A DNA stretch of 64,000 nucleotides from Mangrovicella endophytica (lineage in GTDB: Bacteria; Pseudomonadota; Alphaproteobacteria; Rhizobiales; Rhizobiaceae), in the NCBI RefSeq assembly GCF_002893625.1, contig NZ_PKMZ01000001.1, positions 1,054,001 to 1,118,000 on the forward strand. Reading direction: 5' to 3'. Below are positions 9,476-17,011 of the stretch, one piece after another. The translations under genes and the position numbers were made by a program. Numbering within the stretch: position 1 is the stretch's first letter; each line of letters opens with the position of its first letter. The notes below the pieces were generated by a model. It did not search any database and was not told where the DNA came from. It saw only the letters and a program-made list of their open reading frames with translations.

Positions 9476-10450
9476 ATGACCAAGGCGATCGTCGTTCACG
9501 AAACCGGCGGCCCGGAGGTTCTGCGCTGGGAGGATCGCGATCCAGGCCGGCCGGGTCCGGGCCAGATCCTCGTCCGCCAGACCGCCGTCGGGCTCAACTT
9601 CATCGACGTCTATTTCCGCACCGGCGTCTACGCTGCGCCGAAGTTTCCCTATGTGCCCGGCGGTGAAGGCGCAGGCGTGGTCGAGGCCGTCGGCGAAGGC
9701 GTCAGCGACATCGCGGCCGGCGATCGTGTCGCCTATTGCGGCGCCAGCGGCACCTATGCCGAGGCGATCGTGATCGATGCCGCGATTGCCGTTCCTGTGC
9801 CTGACGCGATCGACGATGCGACCGCCGCATCCATCATGCTGAAGGGGATGACGGCGGAGTACCTGCTACGCCGCACCTTTCCGGTCGGCCCTGAAACGGT
9901 TCTCCTGTTCCATGCCGCCGCCGGCGGCGTCGGCCTCCTGGCCGGGCAGTGGGCCAAGCATCTTGGCGCCACGGTGATCGGTACGGCCGGCTCGCCGGAG
10001 AAGTGCGAGCTGGCGCGCCGGCATGGCTACGACCACGTCATCGACTACTCCAACGAGGATTTCGTCGCGCGGGTACGTGAGATCACCGAGGGACGCGGCT
10101 GCGACGTCGTCTATGATTCCGTCGGCAAGGACACTTTTCCCGCGAGCCTCGACTGCCTGCGCAGGCGTGGCCTGTGGGCGAGCTTCGGCCAGTCCTCCGG
10201 CAAGCTGCCGCCGATGGACGTCTCGATCCTCAGCCAGAAGGGCTCGCTATTTGCGACCCGCCCGACGCTATTCAGCTATAACGTCACGCGTGAGGATCTC
10301 CTCGCCTCCGCTGATGCTCTCTTCGACGTCGTCTCGTCCGGTGCGGTCAAACCTCTGATCGGCCAGCGCTTCAAGCTGTCCGACGCCGCCGAGGCGCATC
10401 GCGCGCTTGAGGGACGGCGCACGATCGGCGCGACCGTGCTCGAGGTCTAG
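9476..10450 (+). CDS. qor: NADPH:quinone oxidoreductase (zinc-independent MDR family)
   Basis: A 324-residue zinc-independent medium-chain reductase resembling quinone oxidoreductase Qor/QorA, which reduces quinones with NADPH. The N-terminal GroES-like half contains GLNFIDVYFRTGVY and PGGEGAGVVEAVG; the Rossmann half has AAAGGVGLLAGQWAK near residue 145. The zinc ligands of alcohol dehydrogenases are absent. ATG 9476 follows an AAGAGG-like site. It sits 39 bases after pcs and 44 bases before a lipoprotein gene. The substrate may be another enone or quinone. Confidence 0.9.
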   Translation: MTKAIVVHETGGPEVLRWEDRDPGRPGPGQILVRQTAVGLNFIDVYFRTGVYAAPKFPYVPGGEGAGVVEAVGEGVSDIAAGDRVAYCGASGTYAEAIVIDAAIAVPVPDAIDDATAASIMLKGMTAEYLLRRTFPVGPETVLLFHAAAGGVGLLAGQWAKHLGATVIGTAGSPEKCELARRHGYDHVIDYSNEDFVARVREITEGRGCDVVYDSVGKDTFPASLDCLRRRGLWASFGQSSGKLPPMDVSILSQKGSLFATRPTLFSYNVTREDLLASADALFDVVSSGAVKPLIGQRFKLSDAAEAHRALEGRRTIGATVLEV

Positions 10451-10494
10451 TCGCGAGGCGTGCCGCGGGCGAGTGAGGATCGGGAGGAAGACAG

Positions 10495-10977
10495 ATGACC
10501 AAGCGATTGGTGGCCGCTCTGGCTGTTACGGTGGCGCTGGCCAGCTGCACGTCGTCCTTCAAGAGGCCGACGCTGCCGCGTGTCGACTTCAGCAAGCTGC
10601 AGCCGCGTATTGACCTGTCAAAGCTTCGGTTGCCGCGCTCGCGCAAGCCCGAGCCCCTTCGCCCGGTCGCGCCACGTCCGCTGACGCCGATGGAGCGGCG
10701 GGGCGTCGAGGCCGGTGTGCGTGCGGCCTATGAGGAGCCGGATACCGTGCGCTTCCATCGGTTCAAATCGGGGATTACAGACAAGGGAACACTGGCCGTC
10801 TGCGGGCTGGTGAATACGGAACTGCCGGATGGCAGCTCCACGAATCTCCGGCTGTTCCGCGGTGAGGGACAGCTCCGCATGGACGGCGGGGTCGACTTCG
10901 TCGTCGGCGAGATCGCGGGCGCGAACTCCGACTCACTCGACGTTTTCGCCGCTTGCCGGGATCTTGGCCTTGTCTGA
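10495..10977 (+). CDS. Small outer-membrane or periplasmic lipoprotein of unknown function
   Basis: A 160-residue protein with a lipoprotein signal peptide: MTKR, a hydrophobic run and lipobox LASC with the acylated Cys at about residue 18. A Pro/Lys/Arg-rich linker (residues 20-65) follows, then a globular C-terminal domain with two cysteines (AVCGLVN and AACRDLGLV) that could form a disulfide. GGGAGGAAGACAG precedes the ATG. It is probably the last gene of the pcs-qor run. I do not recognise the domain. Confidence 0.75.
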   Translation: MTKRLVAALAVTVALASCTSSFKRPTLPRVDFSKLQPRIDLSKLRLPRSRKPEPLRPVAPRPLTPMERRGVEAGVRAAYEEPDTVRFHRFKSGITDKGTLAVCGLVNTELPDGSSTNLRLFRGEGQLRMDGGVDFVVGEIAGANSDSLDVFAACRDLGLV

Positions 10978-11234
10978 TCGAAGGTTCGCCTATCAGCGTA
11001 GCGGCAGTCACATGGAAGCGGGGCGGCAGCAGCAAGGCGGCGGCCGCGACGCAACATGCGAGTCATCAGCTATCGTCTAGATGATAACGGCTTTGATCAG
11101 CAGCAATAAAGCCGATGAAAACTTGTGTTAAATGATGCTGATCACGCACCGTTGATTGAACAAGCAAGCATCATCGATCCATTGCTGTCGATCGGAGCGT
11201 CATTTCCTTAGCCTTTCCGGCGTAAAGCTGTTGC

Positions 11235-12386
11235 ATGCGACGCCCGCCTGCAGCGAACACCTCTCGAAGCCTTCCCACGCCCTCCGTCGACGATCAGGTG
11301 CGGGACGAACTGATTTCGCTTCTCTTCGCTGCACGCGCTCCCCTTGTCATCATCGGCAGCGGCGTGGCGACCAGTGCAGCGCTGCTCGCCTACCAGCAGC
11401 TTGATGTCACCTTCGCTGCCATCGCAGCGCTTGCAGCGCTCGTCACCGCCGGTCGGGTTGTCTTGGCCACCGCCTATCGACAGCAGCGCCATGCCCTGTC
11501 GATGCAGGCCTGGGAGCGGATCTACGCGGCTGGCAACTTCAGCATCGCATCCCTGATCGGCCTCTTTGGCGTGCATGCGCTTCCGTCGGACGTCCCGCTG
11601 AGCCACCTCCTGGCGACGGGCGTGCTGTTTTCCTATGGTGCGGGCCTCGTCGCGCGCATCTCGGTCCGGCCGTGGATGTGCTACGCCAGCCTCCTCATTG
11701 CAGCCGCGCCCTTTCTCCTGACGATGGGTCTTCACCCGGACGCGGCAACGTTGCCGCTCGGCGCGCTGATCCTCTTGATGCTCGGCGGCAGCCTCGGAAC
11801 GGTCGCGCATACCCGCCGCATCACCGAGGAGCATATCCGCACCCGGCTCCGCTTTGCGGATCTGGCACGGTCTGACCTTCTTACCGGTCTGCCCAATCGT
11901 TTGTTGCTCGAGGAAAGGCTGGAGGAGGCGATCGCCGGCCTCAGCGGCGACCGCCGGGTTTCGCTGCTCTTCCTCGACCTCGATCACTTCAAGGAGGCCA
12001 ACGACCGTTTCGGCCACCATGTCGGCGACCTTCTGCTCCGGGAGGTCGGCGTGCGGCTTCAGGCGCTGATCCGGCGGAATGATATCGTGGCAAGGCTGGG
12101 GGGCGATGAGTTTGTCGTGCTGCAGACACTGGAGGGGAACGACAGCGAAGCCGAGATGACGGCGCGTCGGATCGTCCGCGGCATGCATGAACCCTTCGAC
12201 GTGGACGGTCATGAGATCCATGTCGGTGTCAGCGTCGGAATAGCGGTCGCCCCTCGCAATGGACTCGATCCCGCCGCTCTGCTCGCGGCAGCCGATGGAG
12301 CGCTCTACGAGGCGAAGCGGCGCGGACGCGGGACCGTCAGCTTTGCCGGCAGCGGTGCGCCGGCCAGCGTGGCGCGAACGGTATGA
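11235..12386 (+). CDS. Membrane-bound diguanylate cyclase (GGDEF domain)
   Basis: A 383-residue protein that should make cyclic di-GMP. About six hydrophobic segments span residues 29-192, followed by a short helix and a GGDEF domain (about 215-375). The active-site loop is intact (RLGGDEFVVLQ), and the inhibitory I-site RRND sits exactly five residues before it, so product inhibition is expected. No EAL domain is present. The upstream 257 bases are noticeably AT-rich (about 11080-11160) and probably hold its promoter, but I cannot fix -35/-10 boxes. The N-terminal membrane region is a probable sensor with an unknown signal. Confidence 0.93.
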   Translation: MRRPPAANTSRSLPTPSVDDQVRDELISLLFAARAPLVIIGSGVATSAALLAYQQLDVTFAAIAALAALVTAGRVVLATAYRQQRHALSMQAWERIYAAGNFSIASLIGLFGVHALPSDVPLSHLLATGVLFSYGAGLVARISVRPWMCYASLLIAAAPFLLTMGLHPDAATLPLGALILLMLGGSLGTVAHTRRITEEHIRTRLRFADLARSDLLTGLPNRLLLEERLEEAIAGLSGDRRVSLLFLDLDHFKEANDRFGHHVGDLLLREVGVRLQALIRRNDIVARLGGDEFVVLQTLEGNDSEAEMTARRIVRGMHEPFDVDGHEIHVGVSVGIAVAPRNGLDPAALLAAADGALYEAKRRGRGTVSFAGSGAPASVARTV

Positions 12387-12574
12387 TCGCGTCTCCAGGC
12401 TCCGAAGAAGCTGCGGGAAGCGGGAGTGGACGGGGCGTCGCGCGGTGGGCGGCCTTGACTCCGAAGCCGTAAAGTCGCGACTGTCGGTGACTTGCGGCCT
12501 TCAGGTTCGCGTTAGAGTTCGTCGCGAGCCTTAGAGGCTCGGCGGCAAGGATCTTCTGTAAGGGAGAAGCGCCA

Positions 12575-12901
12575 ATGTGGGAATCGGCTGTGCCGATCCT
12601 CCTGCTGATGATCAGCGGGCACTTCGTTTGCGACTATCCCCTGCAGGGAACATTTCTAGCCAGCGCCAAGGTGCAGGGGCCGCTGCGCCTGTGGCACCTC
12701 TTCGGCCATTCCGCGATCCATGGCGGCGCCGTTGGGCTCATTACCGGATCGACCGTGCTCGGGATCGCCGAGACGCTCGCCCACATGATCATCGACGAAT
12801 TGAAGACGCGCGGCGTCACCAGCTTTGCAGCCGATCAATCGCTCCATATGGCAAGCAAGGTGATCTGGATTGCGCTGCTGGTTCTGGTGCCGCTGCGCTG
12901 A
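12575..12901 (+). CDS. Small membrane protein, DUF3307-like
   Basis: A 108-residue protein with three or four hydrophobic segments. It has HFVCDYPLQ near the start, a central WHLFGHSAIHGG, HMIIDELKTRG and a late DQSLHM, which together match the His/Asp-rich layout of the DUF3307 family of short membrane proteins. Function is unknown; some relatives are encoded near phage or regulatory genes, but nothing here points that way. A GGGAGAAG site precedes the ATG. Assignment is by motif spacing and was not confirmed by a profile search. Confidence 0.7.
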   Translation: MWESAVPILLLMISGHFVCDYPLQGTFLASAKVQGPLRLWHLFGHSAIHGGAVGLITGSTVLGIAETLAHMIIDELKTRGVTSFAADQSLHMASKVIWIALLVLVPLR

Positions 12902-12952
12902 ACTCGACCGGGTCAGCGCTGCCAGACGGGAGCAACGGCTTCCTGTGAGGGC

Positions 12953-12973
12953 AGGGCGGCCTCGGCGCCCTTA
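12953..12973 (+). terminator. Possible terminator after the DUF3307-like gene
   Basis: AGGGCG and CGCCCT form a 6-bp stem with a 7-base loop, followed by TAAG. The stem is short and the T tract poor. Confidence 0.35.
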
Positions 12974-13057
12974 AGCCTCAGGCAGACAACGCTGCGTCCG
13001 CCGGAAGCGAGTCGGCCAGGTGCCGACCCGCCACGTCTTCTTGGGTAGAATGGCTGC

Positions 13058-13354
13058 TTAGATCGCAGCCGGGGCGCCTGCACCGGCACCAGCGCCAGCA
13101 CCCGGACGGGCGCCGCGAGCGCCGCGCTGCGGCTTCGGCTTCGGGCCGGCGATCAGGCCTTCGCGCTGAGCCTGCTTGCGGGCGAGCTTCTTGGCGCGGC
13201 GGACGGCTTCCTGCTTCTCGCGCACGCGACGCTCCGACGGCTTCTCGTAGGCCTGACGCGCCTTCATCTCGCGGAACACGCCCTCGCGCTGAAGCTTCTT
13301 CTTCAGGACGCGGAGAGCCTGGTCGACATTGTTGTCGCGGACGAGAACCTGCAT
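13058..13354 (-). CDS. rpsU: 30S ribosomal protein bS21
   Basis: A 98-residue, very basic protein. The N-terminal [20 protein letters not shown] and the following [16 protein letters not shown] are diagnostic for bS21, which sits near the anti-Shine-Dalgarno end of 16S rRNA and helps initiation. GGAGACATC precedes the ATG. The tail beyond residue 70 is low complexity, with Arg/Pro then alternating Gly-Ala ([12 protein letters not shown]); alphaproteobacterial bS21 often has an extension, but the pure Gly-Ala end is distinctive. A weak stem (GTCGGC/GCCGAC) lies about 30 bases after the stop, without a T tract. Confidence 0.95.
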   Translation of the reverse strand: MQVLVRDNNVDQALRVLKKKLQREGVFREMKARQAYEKPSERRVREKQEAVRRAKKLARKQAQREGLIAGPKPKPQRGARGARPGAGAGAGAGAPAAI

Positions 13355-13570
13355 GATGTCTCCTGTCTAAGCCGCCGCCAGGGCGCCCGGCTTGCTGAAT
13401 GAGTGAACGTCGAAAAGCAGCCGGACCGAAGAGGCCCGCCTGCCGGGTCTGTGCTGGCGCCGCCACCGAACCGCATCATGCGATCATCGGTGTCGAAGCT
13501 TGAGGTCTCACATGCGCTTTATGAGCGGGTGCGGCATCCGGTTCATCGAAGAATCGGTCCCACCCGCCGG

Positions 13571-13612
13571 TAAAGAGCAGAAGGCCCCGCATCCTCCTAG
13601 AGGAGCAGGGCC
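13571..13612 (-). terminator. Rho-independent terminator of the cold-shock gene
   Basis: Read on the minus strand, GGCCC and GGGCC close an outer stem around an inner CTCCT/AGGAG stem, followed by a T-rich stretch (TTCTGCTCTTTA). It lies about 75 bases after the cold-shock gene stop. Confidence 0.65.
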
Positions 13613-13685
13613 ACTCAAAGCAAGATGCTTCGACTGCAATATTTGCATCAAGGCGCCGGAGCCGGCCCGGCGCCAAGGCTGGTCC

Positions 13686-13898
13686 TCAGCCGATCGGGCG
13701 CAGGTTGGCCGCAGCCATCTTGCCGCTACGACGGTCGGCGACCAGCTCGTAGGAGACCTTCTGACCATCCGTCAGGCCGGTGAGGCCCGAGCGCTCGACG
13801 GCGCTGATGTGGACGAACGCGTCGGCGCCGCCATCATCGGGAGCGATGAAGCCGAAGCCCTTCTGAGAATTGAACCATTTCACGGTTCCCGTAGCCAT
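13686..13898 (-). CDS. cspA: Cold-shock protein, CspA family
   Basis: A 70-residue single cold-shock domain protein that binds single-stranded nucleic acid. It contains RNP1 KGFGFIAPD and RNP2 DAFVHISAV, and starts [12 protein letters not shown] as usual. I chose ATG 13898 because GAAAGGG lies 6 bases upstream; an ATG five codons earlier lacks a site and adds unusual residues. It is monocistronic, with a terminator downstream and a long leader region upstream. Cold induction is possible but not shown by the sequence. Confidence 0.95.
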   Translation of the reverse strand: MATGTVKWFNSQKGFGFIAPDDGGADAFVHISAVERSGLTGLTDGQKVSYELVADRRSGKMAAANLRPIG

Positions 13899-14349
13899 GG
13901 GAGACCCTTTCACGAGGCATGGAGATCGACCGGTCCGGCTTCAACCGCAACCGCGTATGGAATCGACAGATTGGAGGAAAACCTTTGAACGAGCCGCTGA
14001 ATCAGCGAGAGGCCCAAAACTCCGGCCGCTTATCGACGCGCTCAATATGGCTGCCTCGTCGAGTCCTGGCAAGATCGGCCGATGCGCGATTGATAAAATC
14101 CGCGACATGGGCGCCCGTGACCCATCCGCTCAGGGTCGCCGAAGCCCTCCGGCCGCCGGGTCCATCGGGACGGAAATCCGGCAACCCCTATGCGTCCGGC
14201 AGCAGTACCTTCGTCTAAGGCGCGCAGCGTTGACGGATGAAGCGGACAGGCGCAGGTTGAATCCGCCTTAGCAAGCGTTACTCGGCAGCCTGGGAGAGCT
14301 GCCGCCGGTCGGCGCCGCGTGCCGAGTCACCACCACGGGGAGGAATCAC
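13899..14349. other. Gene-free region between divergent cspA and aldehyde dehydrogenase
   Basis: This 451-base stretch must hold the promoters of both divergent genes and possibly a long 5' leader of the cold-shock mRNA. I find no convincing open frame, no -24/-12 sigma-54 element and no strong hairpin. GGGGAGGA at 14337 is the ribosome binding site of the aldehyde dehydrogenase. Confidence 0.5.
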
Positions 14350-15870
14350 ATGTATCAGCAAGCTATCGAACAGGTCTCCAAGAAGGTCCTGATCCGCGAG
14401 CGCTACGACAACTTCATCGGCGGCAAGTGGGTCGCGCCGACGGACGGGCGCTACTTCGACAATCCGAGCCCGGTGACCGGGCAGACGCTCTGCAGCGTCG
14501 CTCGTTCCTCCGCTGCCGATATCGACCTCGCGCTCGACGCCGCTCACAAGGCGAAGGAGAAGTGGGGCAAGACCTCGGCTGCCGAGCGCGCCAGGCTTCT
14601 CAACCGTATCGCCGACAAGCTGGAGGAGAACCTCGATCTCCTTGCCATGGTCGAGACGCTCGACAACGGCAAGCCGATCCGGGAGACGACGCATGCGGAC
14701 CTGCCGCTCGCGATCGACCATTTCCGCTACTTCGCCGGCTGTGTCCGTGCCCAGGAAGGCGCGATCTCCGAGATCGACGAGGATACGGTCGCCTATCACT
14801 TCCACGAGCCGCTCGGCGTCGTCGGCCAGATCATTCCGTGGAACTTCCCGCTGCTGATGGCGGTGTGGAAGCTCGCCCCGGCGCTTGCGGCTGGCAACTG
14901 CGTGGTGCTGAAGCCGGCCGAACAGACACCATTGTCCATCATGGTGTTTGCCGAACTCATCGCCGACATCCTGCCCGAGGGCGTCCTCAACATCGTCAAT
15001 GGCTTCGGCCTCGAGGCGGGCAAGCCGCTGGCGCAGTCCAAGCGCATCGCCAAGATCGCCTTCACCGGCGAGACCACCACCGGCCGCCTGATCATGCAGT
15101 ATGCGTCGGAGAACCTCATCCCGGTGACGCTGGAGCTCGGCGGCAAGTCGCCGAACATCTTCTTCGCCGACGTCATGGACGAGGATGACGACTTCTTCGA
15201 CAAGGCTCTGGAGGGCTTTGCCATGTTCGCCCTCAACCAGGGCGAAGTCTGCACCTGCCCGAGCCGCGCGCTCGTCCATGAGTCGATCTACGACCGCTTC
15301 ATGGAACGCGCCGTCGCCCGCGTGAAGGCGATCAAGCAGGGTCACCCGCTCGATCCCACCACGATGATCGGCGCGCAGGCCTCCAACGAGCAGATGGAGA
15401 AGATCCTCTCCTATCTCGACATCGGCCGCCAAGAAGGCGCCGACGTCCTGACCGGCGGCAAGCGGGCCGATCTCGGCGGCGAACTCAGCGGCGGCTTCTA
15501 TATCGAGCCGACCATCTTCGCCGGCCACAACCGCATGCGGGTCTTCCAGGAGGAGATCTTCGGTCCGGTGGTTTCGGTCGCCAAGTTCAAGGACGACGCG
15601 GAGGCGCTCTCCATCGCCAACGACACGCTCTACGGTCTCGGCGCCGGCGTCTGGACGCGCAACGGCACGCGCGCCTACCGCTTCGGCCGTGCCATCCAGG
15701 CCGGACGCGTCTGGACGAACTGCTACCACGCCTATCCCGCCCATGCGGCGTTCGGCGGCTACAAGCAGTCCGGCATCGGGCGTGAGACGCACAAGATGAT
15801 GCTCGACCACTATCAGCAGACCAAGAACATGCTGGTCAGCTACTCGCCGAAGGCGCTCGGCTTCTTCTGA
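14350..15870 (+). CDS. NAD-dependent aldehyde dehydrogenase (ExaC/AldB/AcoD type)
   Basis: A 506-residue aldehyde dehydrogenase likely to oxidise acetaldehyde or similar short aldehydes with NAD. It shows [17 protein letters not shown], the cofactor-site FTGETTTGR, the general-base [11 protein letters not shown] and the catalytic loop [14 protein letters not shown]; two cysteines sit in the loop, and the first (VC) aligns with the nucleophile of ExaC-type enzymes. GGGGAGGA lies at good distance from the ATG. A DUF779 gene follows at 77 bases, an association often seen with this subgroup. Substrate is inferred from the subgroup and not proved. Confidence 0.93.
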   Translation: MYQQAIEQVSKKVLIRERYDNFIGGKWVAPTDGRYFDNPSPVTGQTLCSVARSSAADIDLALDAAHKAKEKWGKTSAAERARLLNRIADKLEENLDLLAMVETLDNGKPIRETTHADLPLAIDHFRYFAGCVRAQEGAISEIDEDTVAYHFHEPLGVVGQIIPWNFPLLMAVWKLAPALAAGNCVVLKPAEQTPLSIMVFAELIADILPEGVLNIVNGFGLEAGKPLAQSKRIAKIAFTGETTTGRLIMQYASENLIPVTLELGGKSPNIFFADVMDEDDDFFDKALEGFAMFALNQGEVCTCPSRALVHESIYDRFMERAVARVKAIKQGHPLDPTTMIGAQASNEQMEKILSYLDIGRQEGADVLTGGKRADLGGELSGGFYIEPTIFAGHNRMRVFQEEIFGPVVSVAKFKDDAEALSIANDTLYGLGAGVWTRNGTRAYRFGRAIQAGRVWTNCYHAYPAHAAFGGYKQSGIGRETHKMMLDHYQQTKNMLVSYSPKALGFF

Positions 15871-15894
15871 GAGCCGGACGCCACCGACATGGAA

Positions 15895-15924
15895 GGCGGC
15901 GCCGGCCTCGTTGCAGGCGCCGCC
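15895..15924 (+). other. Intercistronic hairpin between aldehyde dehydrogenase and DUF779
   Basis: GGCGGCGCC and GGCGCCGCC make a perfect 9-bp GC stem with a 12-base loop, 25 bases after the dehydrogenase stop and 23 before the DUF779 start. No T tract follows, so it may stabilise or attenuate the message instead of ending it. Confidence 0.4.
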
Positions 15925-15947
15925 CTCGGCATCGATGGAGGCAGACG

Positions 15948-16298
15948 ATGAACAAGGTAACCGCAACGCCGGAGGCCGTTGATTTCCTCGCCGAGATCAT
16001 CGCCGATCATGGACCGGTGCTGTTCCATCAGTCCGGCGGCTGCTGCGACGGCTCGTCGCCGATGTGCTATCCGCGTGACGAATTCCGGATCGGGGAAGGC
16101 GACGTGCTGCTCGGCCATATCGGCGGCGACACGCCGGTCTATATCGGCGGGGCGCAATACGAGGTCTGGAAGCACACCGACCTCATCCTCGACGTCGTGC
16201 CGGGGCGCGGCGGCATGTTCTCGCTCGACAACGGCCGCGAGCGCCGCTTCTTGACCCGCTCGACCGTCTGCGCAGTGCCGGGTGAGGCTTCGGCCTGA
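15948..16298 (+). CDS. DUF779 family protein
   Basis: A 116-residue soluble protein matching DUF779 in length and in its Cys-rich core HQSGGCCDGSSPMCYP at residues 24-39, which looks like a metal- or thiol-based site. A GGAGG site precedes the ATG. Genes of this family are repeatedly found beside ExaC-type aldehyde dehydrogenases, as here, so a role in that enzyme's activity, assembly or regulation is inferred. No function is established that I know of. It converges on the three-gene eptA operon. Confidence 0.85.
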   Translation: MNKVTATPEAVDFLAEIIADHGPVLFHQSGGCCDGSSPMCYPRDEFRIGEGDVLLGHIGGDTPVYIGGAQYEVWKHTDLILDVVPGRGGMFSLDNGRERRFLTRSTVCAVPGEASA

Positions 16299-16385
16299 AC
16301 CAGCGCGTGAGCGGCACGTCAGGGCTCTTCGCAGTGGCCGACGCGTCGGCGCGAGAGATGGCCCGGCGACGAGACCGCCGGGGCG

Positions 16386-16607
16386 TCACCGCGTGGTGAT
16401 GAAGGCGACCGTCAGCGAGAAGGCGACACTGGCGAGAACGAGTCCTGCCATCACGATCAGCGTCAGCCGATCATCCGCTGCCCCGTATGCGTGGCTCGTA
16501 TCCTCGCCCTTGCCAGGCTCGCCCGACCCGCCGGCGTGCCGTGCCTCGCGGCAGGACGCCGGCATCTCGATCGATCCCTGGCGATCGATGTCGTTGCGCC
16601 CGATCAT
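16386..16607 (-). CDS. Small single-pass membrane protein translationally coupled to dgkA
   Basis: A 73-residue frame starting at ATG 16607, whose ATG overlaps the dgkA stop as ATGA. The first 45 residues are polar (Gly/Arg/Glu/Asp rich, no clear fold), and residues 48-70 form one hydrophobic helix (LTLIVMAGLVLASVAFSLTV) ending in TTR. There is no signal-peptide cleavage site, so a tail-anchored topology with a cytoplasmic N-terminus is likely. I do not recognise a family. Coupling to dgkA and eptA suggests an accessory role in lipid A or diacylglycerol metabolism, which is inference. The alternative is a non-functional frame, but overlap plus a clean transmembrane end argue against it. Confidence 0.6.
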   Translation of the reverse strand: MIGRNDIDRQGSIEMPASCREARHAGGSGEPGKGEDTSHAYGAADDRLTLIVMAGLVLASVAFSLTVAFITTR

Positions 16608-17011
16608 CGCAGCAGCACCGCCAGGTCGGAATGGGCAACGACCAGCGCCGCATGGGCGAGATTTGCCAGGATGAGGCAGGCGACGGCGAAGGATCCCAGA
16701 TCCTTCGCGTGCTTGGCAAAGGCGGACCAGTCGGGCGACAGGCGGTCGACGATCAGTTCGATGGCAGTGTTGACCGCCTCCGCGGCTGCGAGCAGGAGCA
16801 GCATGATCGACTGCCAGATATAGGCGTCGGCTGGCACGCCCAGCACGGCAAACATCGCCAGCAGCGCTCCACCCAGCAGGATTTCCTGCCGGAAGGCCGC
16901 TTCCCTGAAGAGGTAGTGCAGGCCTGCTGCGGAATAGCCCGCCGCGCTGACGAGATGCGAAAAGCCCGTCTTCTTGGCGATCGGGGCGCGACAGGGTGCC
17001 GCGCTTCTCAT
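16604..17011 (-). CDS. dgkA: Diacylglycerol kinase
   Basis: A 135-residue inner-membrane kinase that converts diacylglycerol to phosphatidic acid. The active-site helix reads EAVNTAIELIVDR (Glu78, Asn81, Glu85, Asp89, matching Glu69, Asn72, Glu76, Asp80 of the E. coli enzyme), followed by KHAKDLGSFAV. Three hydrophobic segments fit the family. Its ATG overlaps the stop of the phosphoethanolamine transferase gene as ATGA, and its own stop overlaps the next start in the same way. This enzyme can recycle the diacylglycerol released when phosphoethanolamine is taken from PE, explaining the coupling. Confidence 0.94.
   Translation of the reverse strand: MRSAAPCRAPIAKKTGFSHLVSAAGYSAAGLHYLFREAAFRQEILLGGALLAMFAVLGVPADAYIWQSIMLLLLAAAEAVNTAIELIVDRLSPDWSAFAKHAKDLGSFAVACLILANLAHAALVVAHSDLAVLLR

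Noticed and set aside
14278-15966. A 562-codon antisense frame over the aldehyde dehydrogenase
   Set aside because: Mirror image of the dehydrogenase; no start site or domain.
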